Source of the DNA: Poa pratensis
Taxonomy: Eukaryota > Streptophyta > Magnoliopsida > Poales > Poaceae
Assembly (NCBI GenBank): GCA_947311845.1
Contig: CAMZMU010000081.1
Location: forward strand, 1,203,715-1,267,714
Reading direction: 5' to 3'
Length of the DNA: 64,000 bases
The notes beneath the pieces are model-generated. The model was given only the letters and a program-made list of their open reading frames with translations, did no database searches and was not told where the DNA came from. Every line of letters begins with the position of its first letter. The stretch's first letter is position 1. Position numbers and translations under genes: made by a program. Below, in pieces: positions 1 through 10,912 of the stretch.

Positions 1-619
1 TCTAAATGCAAGAGATAAAAGCAAGAATGACCCTACTCCTCTTAAGGCTGCAAGCGAGATATAAGCTCATTTGCCGACAAGGCTTATAAATTAAAATTGA
101 GCATTTGATTTTTTTTATATTACTTGTGACCATTGTAAAAATTCTTAATTTTCCAAAAACACTTGTCCCGTTGATGTTGATTCACACCGTAATGATGTTC
201 CGCGCAAGATCTCTTTAGGTAGTAAGTGTGGCGGGTTTCAGGATGAGGGCGTCCAACATGTGCCTTGAGCAGTTCCATGGTGGCACACCAGCAGCTAGGG
301 AGGCAGCATAGGGTTGGAGCCAAATCTTCTTTATATGTACTAATAAACTGATGATGATTAGCTAGCCTCTCTTTGTATAGAAGGGAGCCATTATGCTCAT
401 TTTGTGATTTGGTTTGCTGATAATAGCTCATACTATGGATAGAAAATTCCATTGTTGACTGACCTCATAGATGTTTGTTATCATAAAAGTTGCAAGAGAG
501 AAATTTCTCTATGATAAAGTCGGAGGACTTCAATTTATCCTTTTTTGACCTCTACCAGTTTGAGCAATCTATTTCTATGTATCTTTTACCTTATTATTAA
601 CAAGTTTGCTCTTTCCTAG
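1..619. other. Non-coding stretch, no gene recognised
   Basis: AT-rich sequence with short open frames only, the longest about 110 codons on the minus strand at 120-452 without any family motif. It may be an intron or flank of the exon-like segments that begin at about 620. Confidence 0.4.
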
Positions 620-1236
620 GCTGAACTTCTTGTCAATCTGCCAGACACATTACTTCTGAACTGGCTTTTTCACTGCTTAGCAGATTGCTATGCAGTAATG
701 CCAGCCCTTGTGAAGTACTAGATTCTTTCACTAAATTGAAGGTTTGGGGCACCGCTAAAACCTTGAACAATCTATTCATGCTCGACAAAATGATAAAGCA
801 GACTCGGCTATTCGATTGTTCGGCTATGGAGGATGGTCCCTTCATGTGGTGGCATTTCAGGCAAAGGTGTGCCCATCACACAGCATTTTTTAAGAAAACA
901 TAGAAAAGTGTAGCGTCGCAGATTATACCGATACAGAAACTGGTACTATCTTAAACCTCTGGATTTTCTCTGTCCCCAATTTCTTTAACAACTATTCCAT
1001 TTATGGGCATTCCATATCTGACTTCCTGGGGAATTTTGCAGGATGCTCAAAGGAAAGGCGTGAAGTGCATTTCTGCATTCACTGACAGTTTCGTTTTGCT
1101 AGCAGTGGCTAATAGGGGCACAGTTGCTAACCTGAAACACTGTTTGTCAGCGGCGTTACAGAGCTCTGGTGAGATTATGGAGAAGATCTCCAAGATTATT
1201 TTTGGGCCTTCGGAGGAAGATACTCACGTTGCTTGA
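620..1236 (+). pseudogene. Exon-like segments of an unrecognised plant gene (3' end)
   Basis: Three stretches look coding. At 620 a pyrimidine-rich acceptor (ctttcctag) is followed by an open frame that stops at 719-721. An overlapping frame (682-903) then continues with protein-like composition through residues such as KLKVWGTAKTLNNLFML and MWWHF. A third exon starts after ttttgcag at 1042 and ends with TGA at 1234-1236; it encodes about 64 residues including KGVKCISAFTDSFVLLAVAN. Together they resemble the last exons of a larger gene whose body lies left of the window. The change of frame near 700-720 means a missed intron, an indel or decay. I do not recognise the family. No poly(A) signal or start is claimed. 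Confidence 0.3.
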
Positions 1237-2584
1237 CTAAATGGTACATAGTGTTATTGGCTAACCCATTAACCATACACCATGGTGCTCGACAGAAGTA
1301 AGGGCCAATTGGCCAATTGTTGTACATGCCTCGTACCTGTACAAACTGGCAGGCCACAGATGGGGTAGTCGAAGTTGTAAAAAACGTCTCAGGGTGAGGA
1401 TTGCGTTTCTGATTCAGTTTATTGCAAGATAGGTCCCAAAACATCAAAGACACTTGTATATCTGTTCTGCACCGTAGACCCCAAAACCTGCAAACCAAGT
1501 AGATCCATGATTTTGAAAATTTGTATTTGTAGTATTGGGAGCGGTGTTTTGGCCCCCGAGCACAGATACACCTGTTATCTGTACGGCTCGGGTTGTGTTG
1601 AGATTGCGATTCTGGGCCTGTCGCAACGTGCGCTCGTACGGTGAAAAAGAGGGGATCGTGGTAACTGCGACCTGGCAGGTGGGGCTTCGTCTTGACGGCC
1701 GGCGACGGGAAGGACGGCGCGTTCTTCCTATTCTCCGGGGGCAGGACGCCTGCTTTTCCTGTCCCCGCGGACCAGACTTTTATTGTCCGTGGAACAGGTA
1801 ATTAGACTAATCCTTTCCAATAGGGAGCAGAGTAGCCAAGGGAAGGAGGGAACAGAAATGAATTGACTTCTTCGGGTTGCTCCCGTTCGTCTCTCCCCCA
1901 TCTGTCTTCTTCTTCCTCTGATCTATTGAGGTCTGGTTGCTACCACAAGCAATTAGGGTTTGGTGCTACCACAAGCACCTTGTATCCATCTCACGTCCCG
2001 GCAGTCGTCGGTGGCCACGGGATATTACACAGAAGAGGACCGTATTCCTCCTGCCACTCAAAGAACCGGCAGAAGAGAACGTATGCATAAGACGAGATCG
2101 AGGGGTATGAATCAACATAGTATCGATGGGGGAGGAGATACACTGTATAGGCTGCACTTGTAGAAGCGATTCCCGGCATACGAAAGTGATGACTTCCTCG
2201 CCGCAGAACGAGGAAGGAATCAAGGGAAGAACGTCTGGGGGAGGCCGAGTGAGAAGATGAGGCAGAGGAGGACATATCCTCAGCGGAAGGTGGATCTGGA
2301 TGGACAACGCCTGTGGTGAGTGCCGATACGAAGGTACACGATGGATGGGAATAAGATGAGTGCTGCTACAGGTCTACCATCTTTTTCGTATAATTTTGTT
2401 ACCATGCAACTAACTTGAACCGATATCAGGTTACTCGGTTCCTCCTTCAAGCATTCAACCCATATCAGGTGCAGTCGCCGCTGTGGTTTCCTCTGGCGCC
2501 GCCACCGCTGCGATGCGCCGACGGCCAAACTGAGTGAAAAAAAAACATGATCGTAACTCCGTCATACAAACTGCGTGACAACAG
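1237..2584. other. Intergenic sequence, partly GC-rich, no gene recognised
   Basis: After the stop at 1236 the sequence could be 3' untranslated. From about 1540 to 2300 it is moderately GC-rich with overlapping open frames on both strands of fewer than 115 codons. None shows a recognisable motif, and frames open on both strands are expected from composition alone. Confidence 0.35.
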
Positions 2585-2604
2585 GTGAAGATTCAGAGCA
2601 AGAA

Positions 2605-3238
2605 AAAAAATCATCCTGTCCAACAAACGTCGACAGGTCATGGGAGAACTATTATGGACATAGCCAGCATTCCCGGCCCTATCATATATTCACACTCAGC
2701 ATGGTTTCCAAATGCAGATAATCAACCGGTGATTGCAGGACTAGGGGTTGTTGCGCAGCTGGGAGAAGATGGGCATTGCTCCATGCTTTGCATCACGGCC
2801 ATATCTCCGCCCGTGACATCCGCTATCCAGGCGGAGGCCTTCAGCCTTTCATTGGCATACCAGATCGCTGAAATTCTTCATCTACAAGCCTACAACAGCC
2901 AACTTGTTTGACAGATAATGCCCCTTGGCATCTGTTGCAGCATCACAGAATATGATACAAGCTCCAGGACATTGGTCTATTAGACCACAGATCGCTCAGA
3001 TTGTCAGCTTATGATGCATCAAGAATCTACCATATAAACAGGGAAAACAACTTCAGAGCTCATCATCAAGCAAAGCTTGCACTGAAAATGCAAAATTTTC
3101 CTTTTACTTTCAGGTGTTTAGATTCAGGCAACAATACTTGTCTCCATACAGATGTATCTACTCTTGCTTGCATCTTGCGATGCAAACTTGTACATGTATG
3201 TTGCTGTTAAATCAATGAAATCTTTGTTTGTTCAAAAA
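2605..3238 (+). mobile_element. 3' end of a LINE (RNase H domain and A-rich tail)
   Basis: A frame from about 2605 to 2911 and a second frame from about 2908 to 3210 together resemble the RNase H-like domain at the C-terminus of plant LINE polyproteins. Visible landmarks are AGLGVVAQLGEDG, the helix around QAEAFSLSLAYQIAE, a TDNAPLA segment across the frame change, and HINRENNFRAHH near the end. A one-base frame change at about 2908 breaks the domain, and the first catalytic aspartate position reads as histidine. After the stop (3208-3210) comes a short tail with caatgaaatctttgtttgtt and a run of A, typical of a LINE 3' end. The copy is 5' truncated and dead. Confidence 0.65.
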
Positions 3239-3653
3239 AAATCCGTCATACCAATCTAGTCATAGGCAGAGCATTTCGCGTAAAGCCAAAAAAAAACATG
3301 AGCACATCAAACAAGATAGATACATAACATACACATACATATGCAAAACTTCATTCGCTAGAAAATACGGATAGTTTGTGACACTAAAACTCAAGTCTGG
3401 AACACACAAATACATCGAAGGTCACGTGCACAAGGAACAGAAGACATGGTCCAGACACAAAGGCTACATAAAGGAAAAAAACTAGAAGAAATCCAGTTTT
3501 TCTAGCACACTGTTAGCAACCAACAATAAGAGTTCTACAGTTTCGCCATTTTTTCATAGCCTACTCACTTCCGCTGTGTCCTACAAGAAAGATTCAAACG
3601 AAAATTATTAACAAAAGCACCTATAAACAGCAAGCATTGTTTATTAACAGTAC
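3239..3653. other. Non-coding stretch, no gene recognised
   Basis: AT-rich and without open frames of note. It could be the 3' untranslated part of the candidate minus-strand gene described next. Confidence 0.3.
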
Positions 3654-5244
3654 CTAGAGGGCTCTAATCCATCAGAAAACAATTTATTGGATGTCCCTGC
3701 TTTCTAACCCCAACACATGACCTGAAATAGGACACATATTTAGCTCCCTTGTAATGAATCACTAAAAGTGTTTCTAAAGCACAAAAAATACCTGTTACTA
3801 TTTTGCTTTCCAACGGACCCGTTTTCCTCCAAGACATCATTCTTTTCAGCAGATAGGCTCACATCCTAGTAAATAAAAGCCGTTCAGTTCTCAAAGAGAT
3901 AACAAAATACACTTTAAAAGTGTAGTGTCACCAACCAAACAGAAAAGCTATCATGTACACAGAACATTTAGAAAACCATTTCATCAAAGAGAAGCATTAA
4001 CAAGATGGTCTACTTATTCCCTAATCGTGTTCTTTCAGGGTCGCCCAGACAAAGCTCTATCTCATACACGGAAAAACAAAGTAGATAACTCATGCCCAAG
4101 CATTAACAAGATGTTCTACTTATTCCCCTAATCGTAATAGAAACTAACTACAATTGTACGTGTTGTTACCTGCAATATGCTCTTTTGCTTGTTAGGTACT
4201 CATAGCTGATGTCTCGGTCCCTAGGAAATCAGAGCATATACTGAGCCCTTGGGATAAAACTTAATGACATGAAACTATATATCTTCTCTGCAGAATAAGA
4301 AACGTGAAGCAAAAACCCAAGTATCAAGCACGTACCGCCACAAACTGAAGTTAAAAGTTCACTAATCCAGTGAGGCATTGTTCAGATACGTGAGAAGGGA
4401 ACCTGGCGCGTCGGGTGACCTCGCCACAAGATAATTTGCAGAAGTTGAACACAAAAGACAACACAAAAGACCTCACCACTAATCTAAAACCTCTAGCACT
4501 AGCATGTAGGTAATTTTGAAGATGCTAACATGATTAAATAACCTCGATACCTTTCCTCGACTGTCCAATGTGCGATAATTGTTGTCCGTGGCCTTCTCTT
4601 CAGAATACCTTGCATCCCCGTTCTGCAAGTTTGACCTATGTATTAACAAAGAAATGATAACAGTGTCAAAATTGATACCATAGACAACATAAACAGACCT
4701 TTTTATGGTAAGAGGATAAAGTTACTGATATGCTAACTTCAACAATTAGATATCATTAAATTGAGAATTGTAGAACTGATGATCATATACTACGGTCTAA
4801 AATTATTACATCATCTAGGATTATGAGTAAAGCATAGTTCATACAAAATACAGAAGTGTTGTATGTATACCCACTTGCTAATCTCTTTCTCTCCTCCTTT
4901 CTAGGGTAGAGAGGCGGGGAGGGGAGGGGTGGCGTCGGGGGCAAGAGCAACGCAGATGATGACATGACAAAATCGAGACAAAACTGGCTTGTTATGGCGT
5001 CGCGGGAGGGCAATAAGCATGCCGACAGTCGTGTCAATGCCGAGCTGCTGCTACTTCGTCCGTCCAAAGAAAAGGAGAACGATCTTCTCTTCTTCCGGGA
5101 AGCTTGCACGGGCATAACAACAAACAGGTAGCAGGCAGCACACGGAAACAGCGTATACTGAGCTCTTCCAGTGAGCCAAAAACAAAGAGCGACCTGGATT
5201 CTTGGTGAACACGGGGAACAGCAGATCGGAGAAAAGGCGAGCAA
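3654..5244 (-). CDS. Candidate spliced minus-strand gene, unrecognised
   Basis: Several short segments on the minus strand are bounded by good splice sites. The segment 4551-4622 (72 bp) lies between cttgcag and AAG/gtatcg. The segment 3792-3865 (74 bp) lies between ttactag and AACAG/gtattt. The segment 3654-3721 follows tatttcag and contains an in-frame TAG at 3664-3666 when read on from the previous exon. A longer GC-rich open frame at about 4,870-5,244 could be the first exon. The 3792-3865 exon is open in only one frame, with residues such as SAEKNDVLEENGSVGKQ. I could not find one phase that joins all four pieces, so the model is incomplete: it may be a gene, a non-coding transcript or a relic. 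No family is recognised. Confidence 0.25.
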
Positions 5245-5250
5245 CAGCAG

Positions 5251-6084
5251 ACCGGAGAAGAGGCGATCAATAGCAGCTCGGACAGGACCTCGGTCTGATA
5301 TCCGGCGGTCGTCCAGGAGATCAGGTCGAGGGGGCTCGAAGTTTCAACGGAGACGGGGACGAGTCGTGGCGCCCGCGAGCTCCATGGTGGCACTGCCGAG
5401 TTCACTGACCACCACGAGGCCAGGCAGCAGGTACGGGGGAAGGGCGAGCTGGAAGGGAGAGAGGGAAGGGAGGAGAGACCGGCGGTGGGCGAGACGACGC
5501 GGCGGCGGCGGAGGAGGGAACCGTGAGGATAGATGGATGGACGGTGGGCGGCAACTCCACCGGCGAAAGGACTCACCGCTCCTGATTGGGAAGGCAACAC
5601 CGGAGCGGTGTCCACGACGGGACGGGACGGTACAAGTAGCGGTCCATCCGTTCGTGTCTAGCTGTTCCAGGAGGGGGTGGACGGCACCATCGTCATTTAA
5701 TTGGGGGACAGCAGTGGGCCAACGATCTGGAGTTACTGCGGTAAAAATCGCTGAACGGACTGACATACACGGATCTCGAAGATTTTGTAAGGACAGGATA
5801 TAGGGAGCATCTGTGCTCGTGTGCCAAAGCGAATTTTTGGTATTTGTATAACTAGTTTAAGCATGTCCAAAACAGGTCTTGACTAACTAAAGCTGACGTG
5901 CCACACAAGTGTCGCTAACATTGCTAAGAGCTGCTAAATTAATTGATTAGAAGAAGTGGTTTACAAAAGAGCACCCAAAGGCACTAAAAAGAGGAGAGAC
6001 CAAAAAGGCAAAAAAATAGGAAGAGGAGGCTTTAGACAGGGTCGAAGGGGATGGTCGCTCCTGCCATATTCCAAAGCATGGCCT
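5251..6084. other. GC-rich then AT-rich intergenic sequence
   Basis: 5,250-5,780 is GC-rich with frames open on both strands (up to about 210 codons on the plus strand), low in complexity and without motifs. This looks like a 5' untranslated or promoter CpG-rich block for the minus-strand candidate. 5,800-6,084 is AT-rich and empty. Confidence 0.3.
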
Positions 6085-6262
6085 CATTTGCGGGTGAGTT
6101 ATCACATAACCATTACATTTGAGTTTTTTTGACACATAACTATCACTTTTGGGGCTAGTGTGTGACGACGAGCACCGATTTTTCTCTTTAATTATTTTGA
6201 CACGATTTCTGACAGCTCGGACCCACCCGTCAGGTCTACATGGCAAAAAAAAGCAGGTCAAC
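6085..6262 (+). repeat. Left terminal inverted repeat of the MULE-like element
   Basis: Pairs with 7260-7448 in reverse complement, with scattered mismatches and small indels. Its outer part has a short periodic pattern (cacataac, gacacataac). Confidence 0.6.
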
Positions 6263-7259
6263 ACTTGTCGTAGGGCCCACCTTCTTTCCTCTCTCTTCTC
6301 CTCTTCCTCTCTTCTTTCCTGGAACGGCACCACACACGCAACGCAGACCCGACCCAACCATGCTCGCTCCTCCTCCCCCGAGCTCGCCCCAAGCTCCGGC
6401 CGCCGCCGCTCGTCGTCGGCAGGAGCGCCGCCTCGCCCCGCACTAGCGCGCCGCCCCGACGCGCCCCCGCCGGCTTCAGCACCGGCGCCCGCGCTGCTCT
6501 CCACCTCGTCGCTTGCTCCTCTCTCCCGCCGACAGCCGCCTCCAACTCCGCCTCCGGCGCCCCGTCCTCCTCTCCTTCCGCCGGCGCCGTCCCGCCGCCG
6601 CTCTGGCCACCTCCTCGCTCCGGCTCGCCGCCAGCCATGCCCAGGGCCCTCCCCAGCTCCTGCCCGAGCAGCCAGGCGGCCGGGCGGCCGGGCCGGCCTA
6701 ATCGAGCGCGCCGCCGCTCCCCGTCCCGCCACACGCACGGCAGTGCCGCAGCCGAGGCCGTCCTCGCACACGCAGGCGAGCCGGAGTCCGTCGGCGGGCG
6801 TCGTGGGCTGGCTGATCCGCGAGCCCCAGGGGCGGGACGGCGGCGATGGTCCGCGAGGTTCAGGGGCGCGACGGCGAGCCAAGCGCGAACAAGGCGAGCC
6901 GAGCTCCAGGGGTGTCGCGGCAGTGCTCGGCTTCTGCCTGCGCTGCGTCAAGGAGGCACGCCGGCCGGCCGCCGCCTTCACCTACCTCGTCGCCATGCCG
7001 TCGCCTCACGGTCCTCAACCTCGCCGCCGCCGTGTTCGTCCGCGATGTCACGCTCCCGGCTGCGGCGAGCCACCACAGGATGGAGGAGGACGGGCTTGAG
7101 GGCGAGCTCCGGTCAGACACGGGAGAGATCCGGCCAGGCGCGGGCGACCTCCACAGAATGGAGGACGGAGGTGCTCGTCGAGGACGGAGCACACAACCCG
7201 TTCGACAGAATGGACATGAGAGAGATATATTGCCTCGGTGCTGACTTTTAAATATAGCA

Positions 7260-7448
7260 TTGACCTGAATTTTTTCTTTCAGTTTTTTGCCACGTATACC
7301 CGACAAGTGGGTCCCACCTGACAGAAAAAATGGTTAGAACGCTAACCACGTGAAATCAGTGTTCAGCGTCACACACTAGCCCCAAAAGTGGTATTTATGT
7401 GTCCAAAAACTCAAATGTGGTGGTTATGTTAGAACTCACCCGCAAATG
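7260..7448 (-). repeat. Right terminal inverted repeat of the MULE-like element
   Basis: Reverse complement of the left arm. Read on the minus strand it contains three related units of roughly 29 bp, each beginning cacattt or cactttt. Confidence 0.6.
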
Positions 7449-7511
7449 TGGTGGTTTTGTGTCATTTTCTCATCTCGTATGCTTTGCGTTAGTGCCTCTA
7501 CGGTTAGCTCT

Positions 7512-7790
7512 TCATGCGAAGATCCACCTATCGTGCTCACGCCAATTTTCCTTGAAGCCTAACATAAGCATGGAATGCACATTCTTGCGGTGTGCAGCCA
7601 ATGAGTTTTCAGAACAGAACTGAATCCATTGGGAGATATCTGAAACTTTCGTCCATGCGGCAGGCAGCAGCATTGGCAGCCCCGTTGCTTGGGCCAAGGA
7701 TGACCACCGGAACCAGGGGCAGTCACAAAGAAGATGGAAGGGCGTCTCAAGGCTTCGAGACTGCAGAATTGATGCATTAGACCATCTCCA
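7512..7790 (-). mobile_element. LINE fragment: zinc-binding domain of a reverse transcriptase (zf-RVT type)
   Basis: The minus-strand frame ending at 7512 reads HLLCDCPWFRWSSLAQATG early on, then SDISQW, and ends HDRWIFA. This is the layout of the zf-RVT domain near the C-terminus of plant non-LTR reverse transcriptases: a Cys-rich HLLxxCP stretch, then a WxxxxxWRxxIF-like tail. Only this terminal piece is present, with no reverse transcriptase upstream. It lies between the MULE-like element and the Harbinger pseudogene and faces the same way as the latter, but belongs to a different class. Its activity is lost. Confidence 0.6.
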
Positions 7791-7926
7791 CCGGCACCCC
7801 GCTTTAGGGGTGACACTTGTCTGGCTAACACTAGGTTGGAGCCCCACCAGCATCCCCAAAGGCACCCATATACATTTTTCTTAATATGAATGAATTTCTA
7901 TCTAAAATATAGGAAAATGAATGATT

Positions 7927-9294
7927 TCAGTAGTAGTTTAAACATAGGAAAAATATAGTTATTACAATGATTAAAATTAAAATTTGATAAGTTTCATGGA
8001 GTAGCAGGCTAGGAAGCAACAGGCTGATGTGCAAGTGCGTGATTAGATCACTTTGCAGTTGATCATGCGTTGTTTCATCTCGAATCTTAAAATGAGTAGT
8101 GATAAATTTAGAAAATTCGGCCGACACGACTGGATGTGGCTCGGCAAGGGGGTTCTGGAATTCATACGGCTCATTCATGACCAAGTTGGCATTACGCTCA
8201 CTCTCGATTATCATGTTGTGCATGATGAAACAAGCGTTCATGAACTCCCCTATCTGCTTTAGGGACCAAGATAGACAAGGGTACCTCACAATCGCAAACC
8301 GGACTTGGAGCATACCAAATGCTTGCTCCACATCTTTGCGAATACTCTCTTACTTGCCCGCGAAGTGAGACTTTGCCTCACCAACATGGTTGCGGATGGC
8401 CTTGACAAATGTCGACCAACGAGGATAGATGCCATCTGATAGGTAGTTCACTTGTTATACTCATGGCCGTTGATCACATACTTGCACTCGAGAGATTGGC
8501 CGATGGCAAGTATCGCAAACACAGGAGAGTATTGCAGCACGTTGATATCATTGTAAGAACTGGCCATGCCAAAAAATGCGTGCCAAATCCACGTGTCATA
8601 ATCTGCCACAACCTCGAGCACAACACTGCACGCTCCGACATGTTCTCCCTTGTACATCCCCTACCAAGCGAAAGGGCAATTCTTGCATCTCCAGTGCATG
8701 CAATCGATGCTCACAAGCATCCTAGAAAATCATCTCACTTCATCTTGTGCCATGAGCCGAGCCGTGTCTTCTGCATTTGGTTCCCTCGGATATTTCGTTC
8801 CGAACACTGCATTCACCACCATGTAGGTTGCTTCAACAGCTGTGGATTCAGACATACGGAGGTAGTCGTCCAAAAATCTGCAGAACATCCATAAGCAAGA
8901 CATCGTGTAATAGCAGTGCATTTATGAATGGATGAGAATCCAAGAAGACCAATTCAATCTTTTTTCAGCTCGAAGTAGTCATCATAGTCTCGAACACCAT
9001 GCACAATGTTCATGAACACCTTCCTCTGCATCCTAAAGTGATGGCGGAAGTCATATTCATTGTTTGCCGGTTTGAACGAAAAATAGTTATTGTAAAGCAG
9101 CACATGGCTAGTTATTATGAACCGGTTCTTGTTGATCGTCTTCTCGACCCGCCGCGTTTGGGAGCGGCCTCCACCACAACATGTGCTGCCTGAAGAACGG
9201 CGAGAACAAGCTGATTATATTAATCATCCTCATCATCAAAAAGAGTCTCCTCTTCCATCATTTGGTAAAACATTATATCATCGTCGGTATCCAT
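7927..9294 (-). pseudogene. PIF/Harbinger transposase (HARBI1-like nuclease), degraded
   Basis: Reading minus from an ATG at 9294, the protein-like segments follow the order of plant PIF/Harbinger transposases. An acidic N-terminus (MDTDDDIMFYQM) comes first, then VHGVRDYDDYF, then NAEDTARLMAQDE, then the first catalytic region SIDCMHW. HDTWIWHAFFGMA-like and YNDINVLQYSPVFA segments (second Asp) follow, then SDGIYPRW and VEQAFGMLQVRFAIVR with the catalytic Glu, and finally ACFIMHNMIIE. Family length is about 400-450 residues, and the spread fits. At least three frame changes (near 8820, 8740 and 8455) and an in-frame TAA near 8351 break it. A Harbinger transposase normally works with a Myb-like partner protein; none is seen here. 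Confidence 0.85.
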
Positions 9295-9997
9295 ACCCTA
9301 TTGAACAATAGTCAATGAATAATCGAGCTACGCAAGAAATGGATAACAAAGAAAATGACTTTGGCAAACAGCCGAACACCTTGCGGGTGGGCGAGAGGGA
9401 ATGGCATCGGCAGGTAGAGCTGTGGCGGCGCTGCAAGTCAGACTCGCCACGGCGGCGACTGATAGGGACGTAGAGGGGCGGGGGCAGAGAGTGGCGGTGA
9501 CGAGAAGATGGTTGGGAAATGGTGACGGCAAGGGGCAGCTGCAGTGTCGCTAATCGCCGGTCAGGAAAACTAGAGTACGTGGTGGGGGTGCAAATGACTG
9601 CCGGCCTATGCCGTTCTCTGACAGCAACAAGCGATGCTGGAAAATTTATTGAATCAATTCGTACCATGCATGGAATTGCTTTTCACATTCTTATAAACCG
9701 AAACGGAGGGAGTGAACAAAAGAAGACATTCTTCTCATCTTTTCTATTCCTCATGCATTTGGATCAAATGGATGAAAAGTTTCTACCATATCCCTATGAA
9801 AAATTCCTATTTTGAAACAGGAGCCCGTATCCGGATTCCGAGCTAGCACTTCCTCCCATTAGCAGGATTTCCGGTAACCTCGTTACGCGGGCAGAGTTGA
9901 CGGCTTCCCCGCAACCGCCTCGGCCGCGCACACCCATCATCACTTTCTCCTCCCTGTCCAAAATCCACCACCGCGGCCTCTCACCCCTCGGAATCCG
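9295..9997. other. Non-coding stretch between Harbinger relic and the membrane-protein gene
   Basis: 9,300-9,560 is the GC-richer 5' untranslated side of the Harbinger relic. Around 9,690-9,715 a cggagggagtgaac motif looks like one end of a broken MITE. 9,830-9,997 is the probable promoter and 5' leader of the gene starting at 9998; no clear TATA box is visible. Confidence 0.4.
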
Positions 9998-10912
9998 ATG
10001 GAGGAGGAGGCGATGCTGCTCGCGTGCCGCCTTCTCCTGGCGCTCGCCCTCATCGCCGCCTCCCTCTCCCACCTCCTCCTCCACGCCGTCGCCCATCTAT
10101 CCCCCGCGCATGCTAACAGCAACCGCCTCCGCCTCCTCCGGCATCCGCTCCTCCGCCTCCTCCCCGTCCTCGCCGCCCTCCCGTTACCCTTTCTCCCCGT
10201 CGCCCCCACCTCACGCCTCCTCCCGTTCCTCCTCCTCCCTCCTCCCCTCCTCCCGCTCCTACTCCCCTTCGTCCCGCCCACCCACCTCCCACTCCTACGC
10301 CCGCTTTTCCTGTCCCTCCCGCTCTTCCTCCTTGCCCGCGCCGCGGGCCTCCTCGCCGACGCGTTCCCCGCATCCGATCTCCAGGCCCACGCGCTCTCCG
10401 TCGCTGCCCTCCTCCTTGTCGCTGCCGCAGCGGCCTCCCTCTTCTCCGCGCTGTCTCCCCCGAGGACCGCCCACCACTTCTTGGCCGAGACGGCCTTCGC
10501 CTTCGCTGGCACCCTTGGGGGTCTCTGGGCTCTCCAGACCGCCCTCACCCTCTACGTCGACTCCTGCGTCCCCGTCGGCTGCCACCGTCTCATGGACGCA
10601 GCCCTCGCGCCGGCCACACGCTGCGACATTGAGGAGGCCAGGCTCCAGGCCGTGGCGGTCATGGACCTCATGCTGTCCGTGCATTGCGTCATCGCGGCGG
10701 CTGCTGTGGCCGGGCTGTATCTCGGGGTGGCAAAGTGGTGCGGGGTTGACGGTGGGTGTGCCGGCGTGTGGACGGGGGCAGGTCGGAGGCATAATGGTGC
10801 TGCTGCGGGTTCGTACGAGGCCCTGCCCATGGTGGCGTCATCGGGAGCAATTGAGGAGATGGAGCATTTACCGATGAAGGGTGTCGTTGGAAAGGCTGTG
10901 GCACAGGAATGA
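9998..10912 (+). CDS. Multi-pass membrane protein, probably DUF716/TMEM45 family
   Basis: Uninterrupted single-exon frame of 304 residues, starting at the first ATG of the frame (MEEEAML). The N-terminal two thirds is a series of Leu/Ala/Pro-rich hydrophobic stretches that would make about five or six membrane segments. The C-terminal part carries GTLGGLWALQTALTLY, then VPVGCHRL, a CDIEEAR segment and the last membrane stretch around HCVIAAAAVAGLYLGVAK. That layout (a G-x-W-x-x-Q helix, a Cys-containing loop, then a final helix) is what I know from plant DUF716 proteins, including those named for viral response. The soluble tail of about 55 residues is hydrophilic. Codons are strongly GC-ending, as in many grass genes. 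The frame is clean while the neighbours are transposon relics, so I judge it a real gene; the family call is moderate. Confidence 0.7.
   Translation: MEEEAMLLACRLLLALALIAASLSHLLLHAVAHLSPAHANSNRLRLLRHPLLRLLPVLAALPLPFLPVAPTSRLLPFLLLPPPLLPLLLPFVPPTHLPLLRPLFLSLPLFLLARAAGLLADAFPASDLQAHALSVAALLLVAAAAASLFSALSPPRTAHHFLAETAFAFAGTLGGLWALQTALTLYVDSCVPVGCHRLMDAALAPATRCDIEEARLQAVAVMDLMLSVHCVIAAAAVAGLYLGVAKWCGVDGGCAGVWTGAGRRHNGAAAGSYEALPMVASSGAIEEMEHLPMKGVVGKAVAQE

Larger units (their letters stand above)
6085..7448. mobile_element. MULE-like non-autonomous element with long TIRs and GC-rich interior
   Basis: A long inverted repeat frames about 1 kb of very GC-rich DNA. The left arm (about 6085-6262) and the right arm (about 7260-7448) match as reverse complements over blocks such as catttgcgggtgagtt, acttttggggctagtgtgtg and ggacccac. 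Long TIRs around a GC-rich, CpG-rich centre are the hallmark of grass Mutator-like elements, often Pack-MULEs carrying gene fragments. Interior frames are open on both strands (about 316 and 344 codons) but have only biased Ala/Pro/Arg composition, so I claim no captured gene. The outer ends are uncertain: the right side continues with more repeat-like sequence to about 7470, and I found no matching 9-bp target duplication. Confidence 0.6.

Noticed and set aside
5171..5803. 210-codon plus-strand frame
   Set aside because: Arg/Gly/Ser-rich low-complexity translation of a GC-rich block with equally long minus-strand frames; no motif.
5947..7251. Long overlapping open frames on both strands (up to 344 codons) in the GC-rich block
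   Set aside because: They are Ala/Pro/Arg/Gly-rich, open on both strands at once, and lie inside the MULE-like element. Composition explains them.
7780..7870. gaccatctccaccggcaccc as the terminal repeat of the Harbinger element
   Set aside because: I could not find its inverted partner on the other side of the transposase relic (9,300-9,998).
9897..10877. 326-codon frame overlapping the membrane-protein gene, and minus-strand frames of 165-202 codons
   Set aside because: These are shadows of the GC-rich gene at 9998-10912. The chosen frame alone gives regular hydrophobic segments and a family-like C-terminus.
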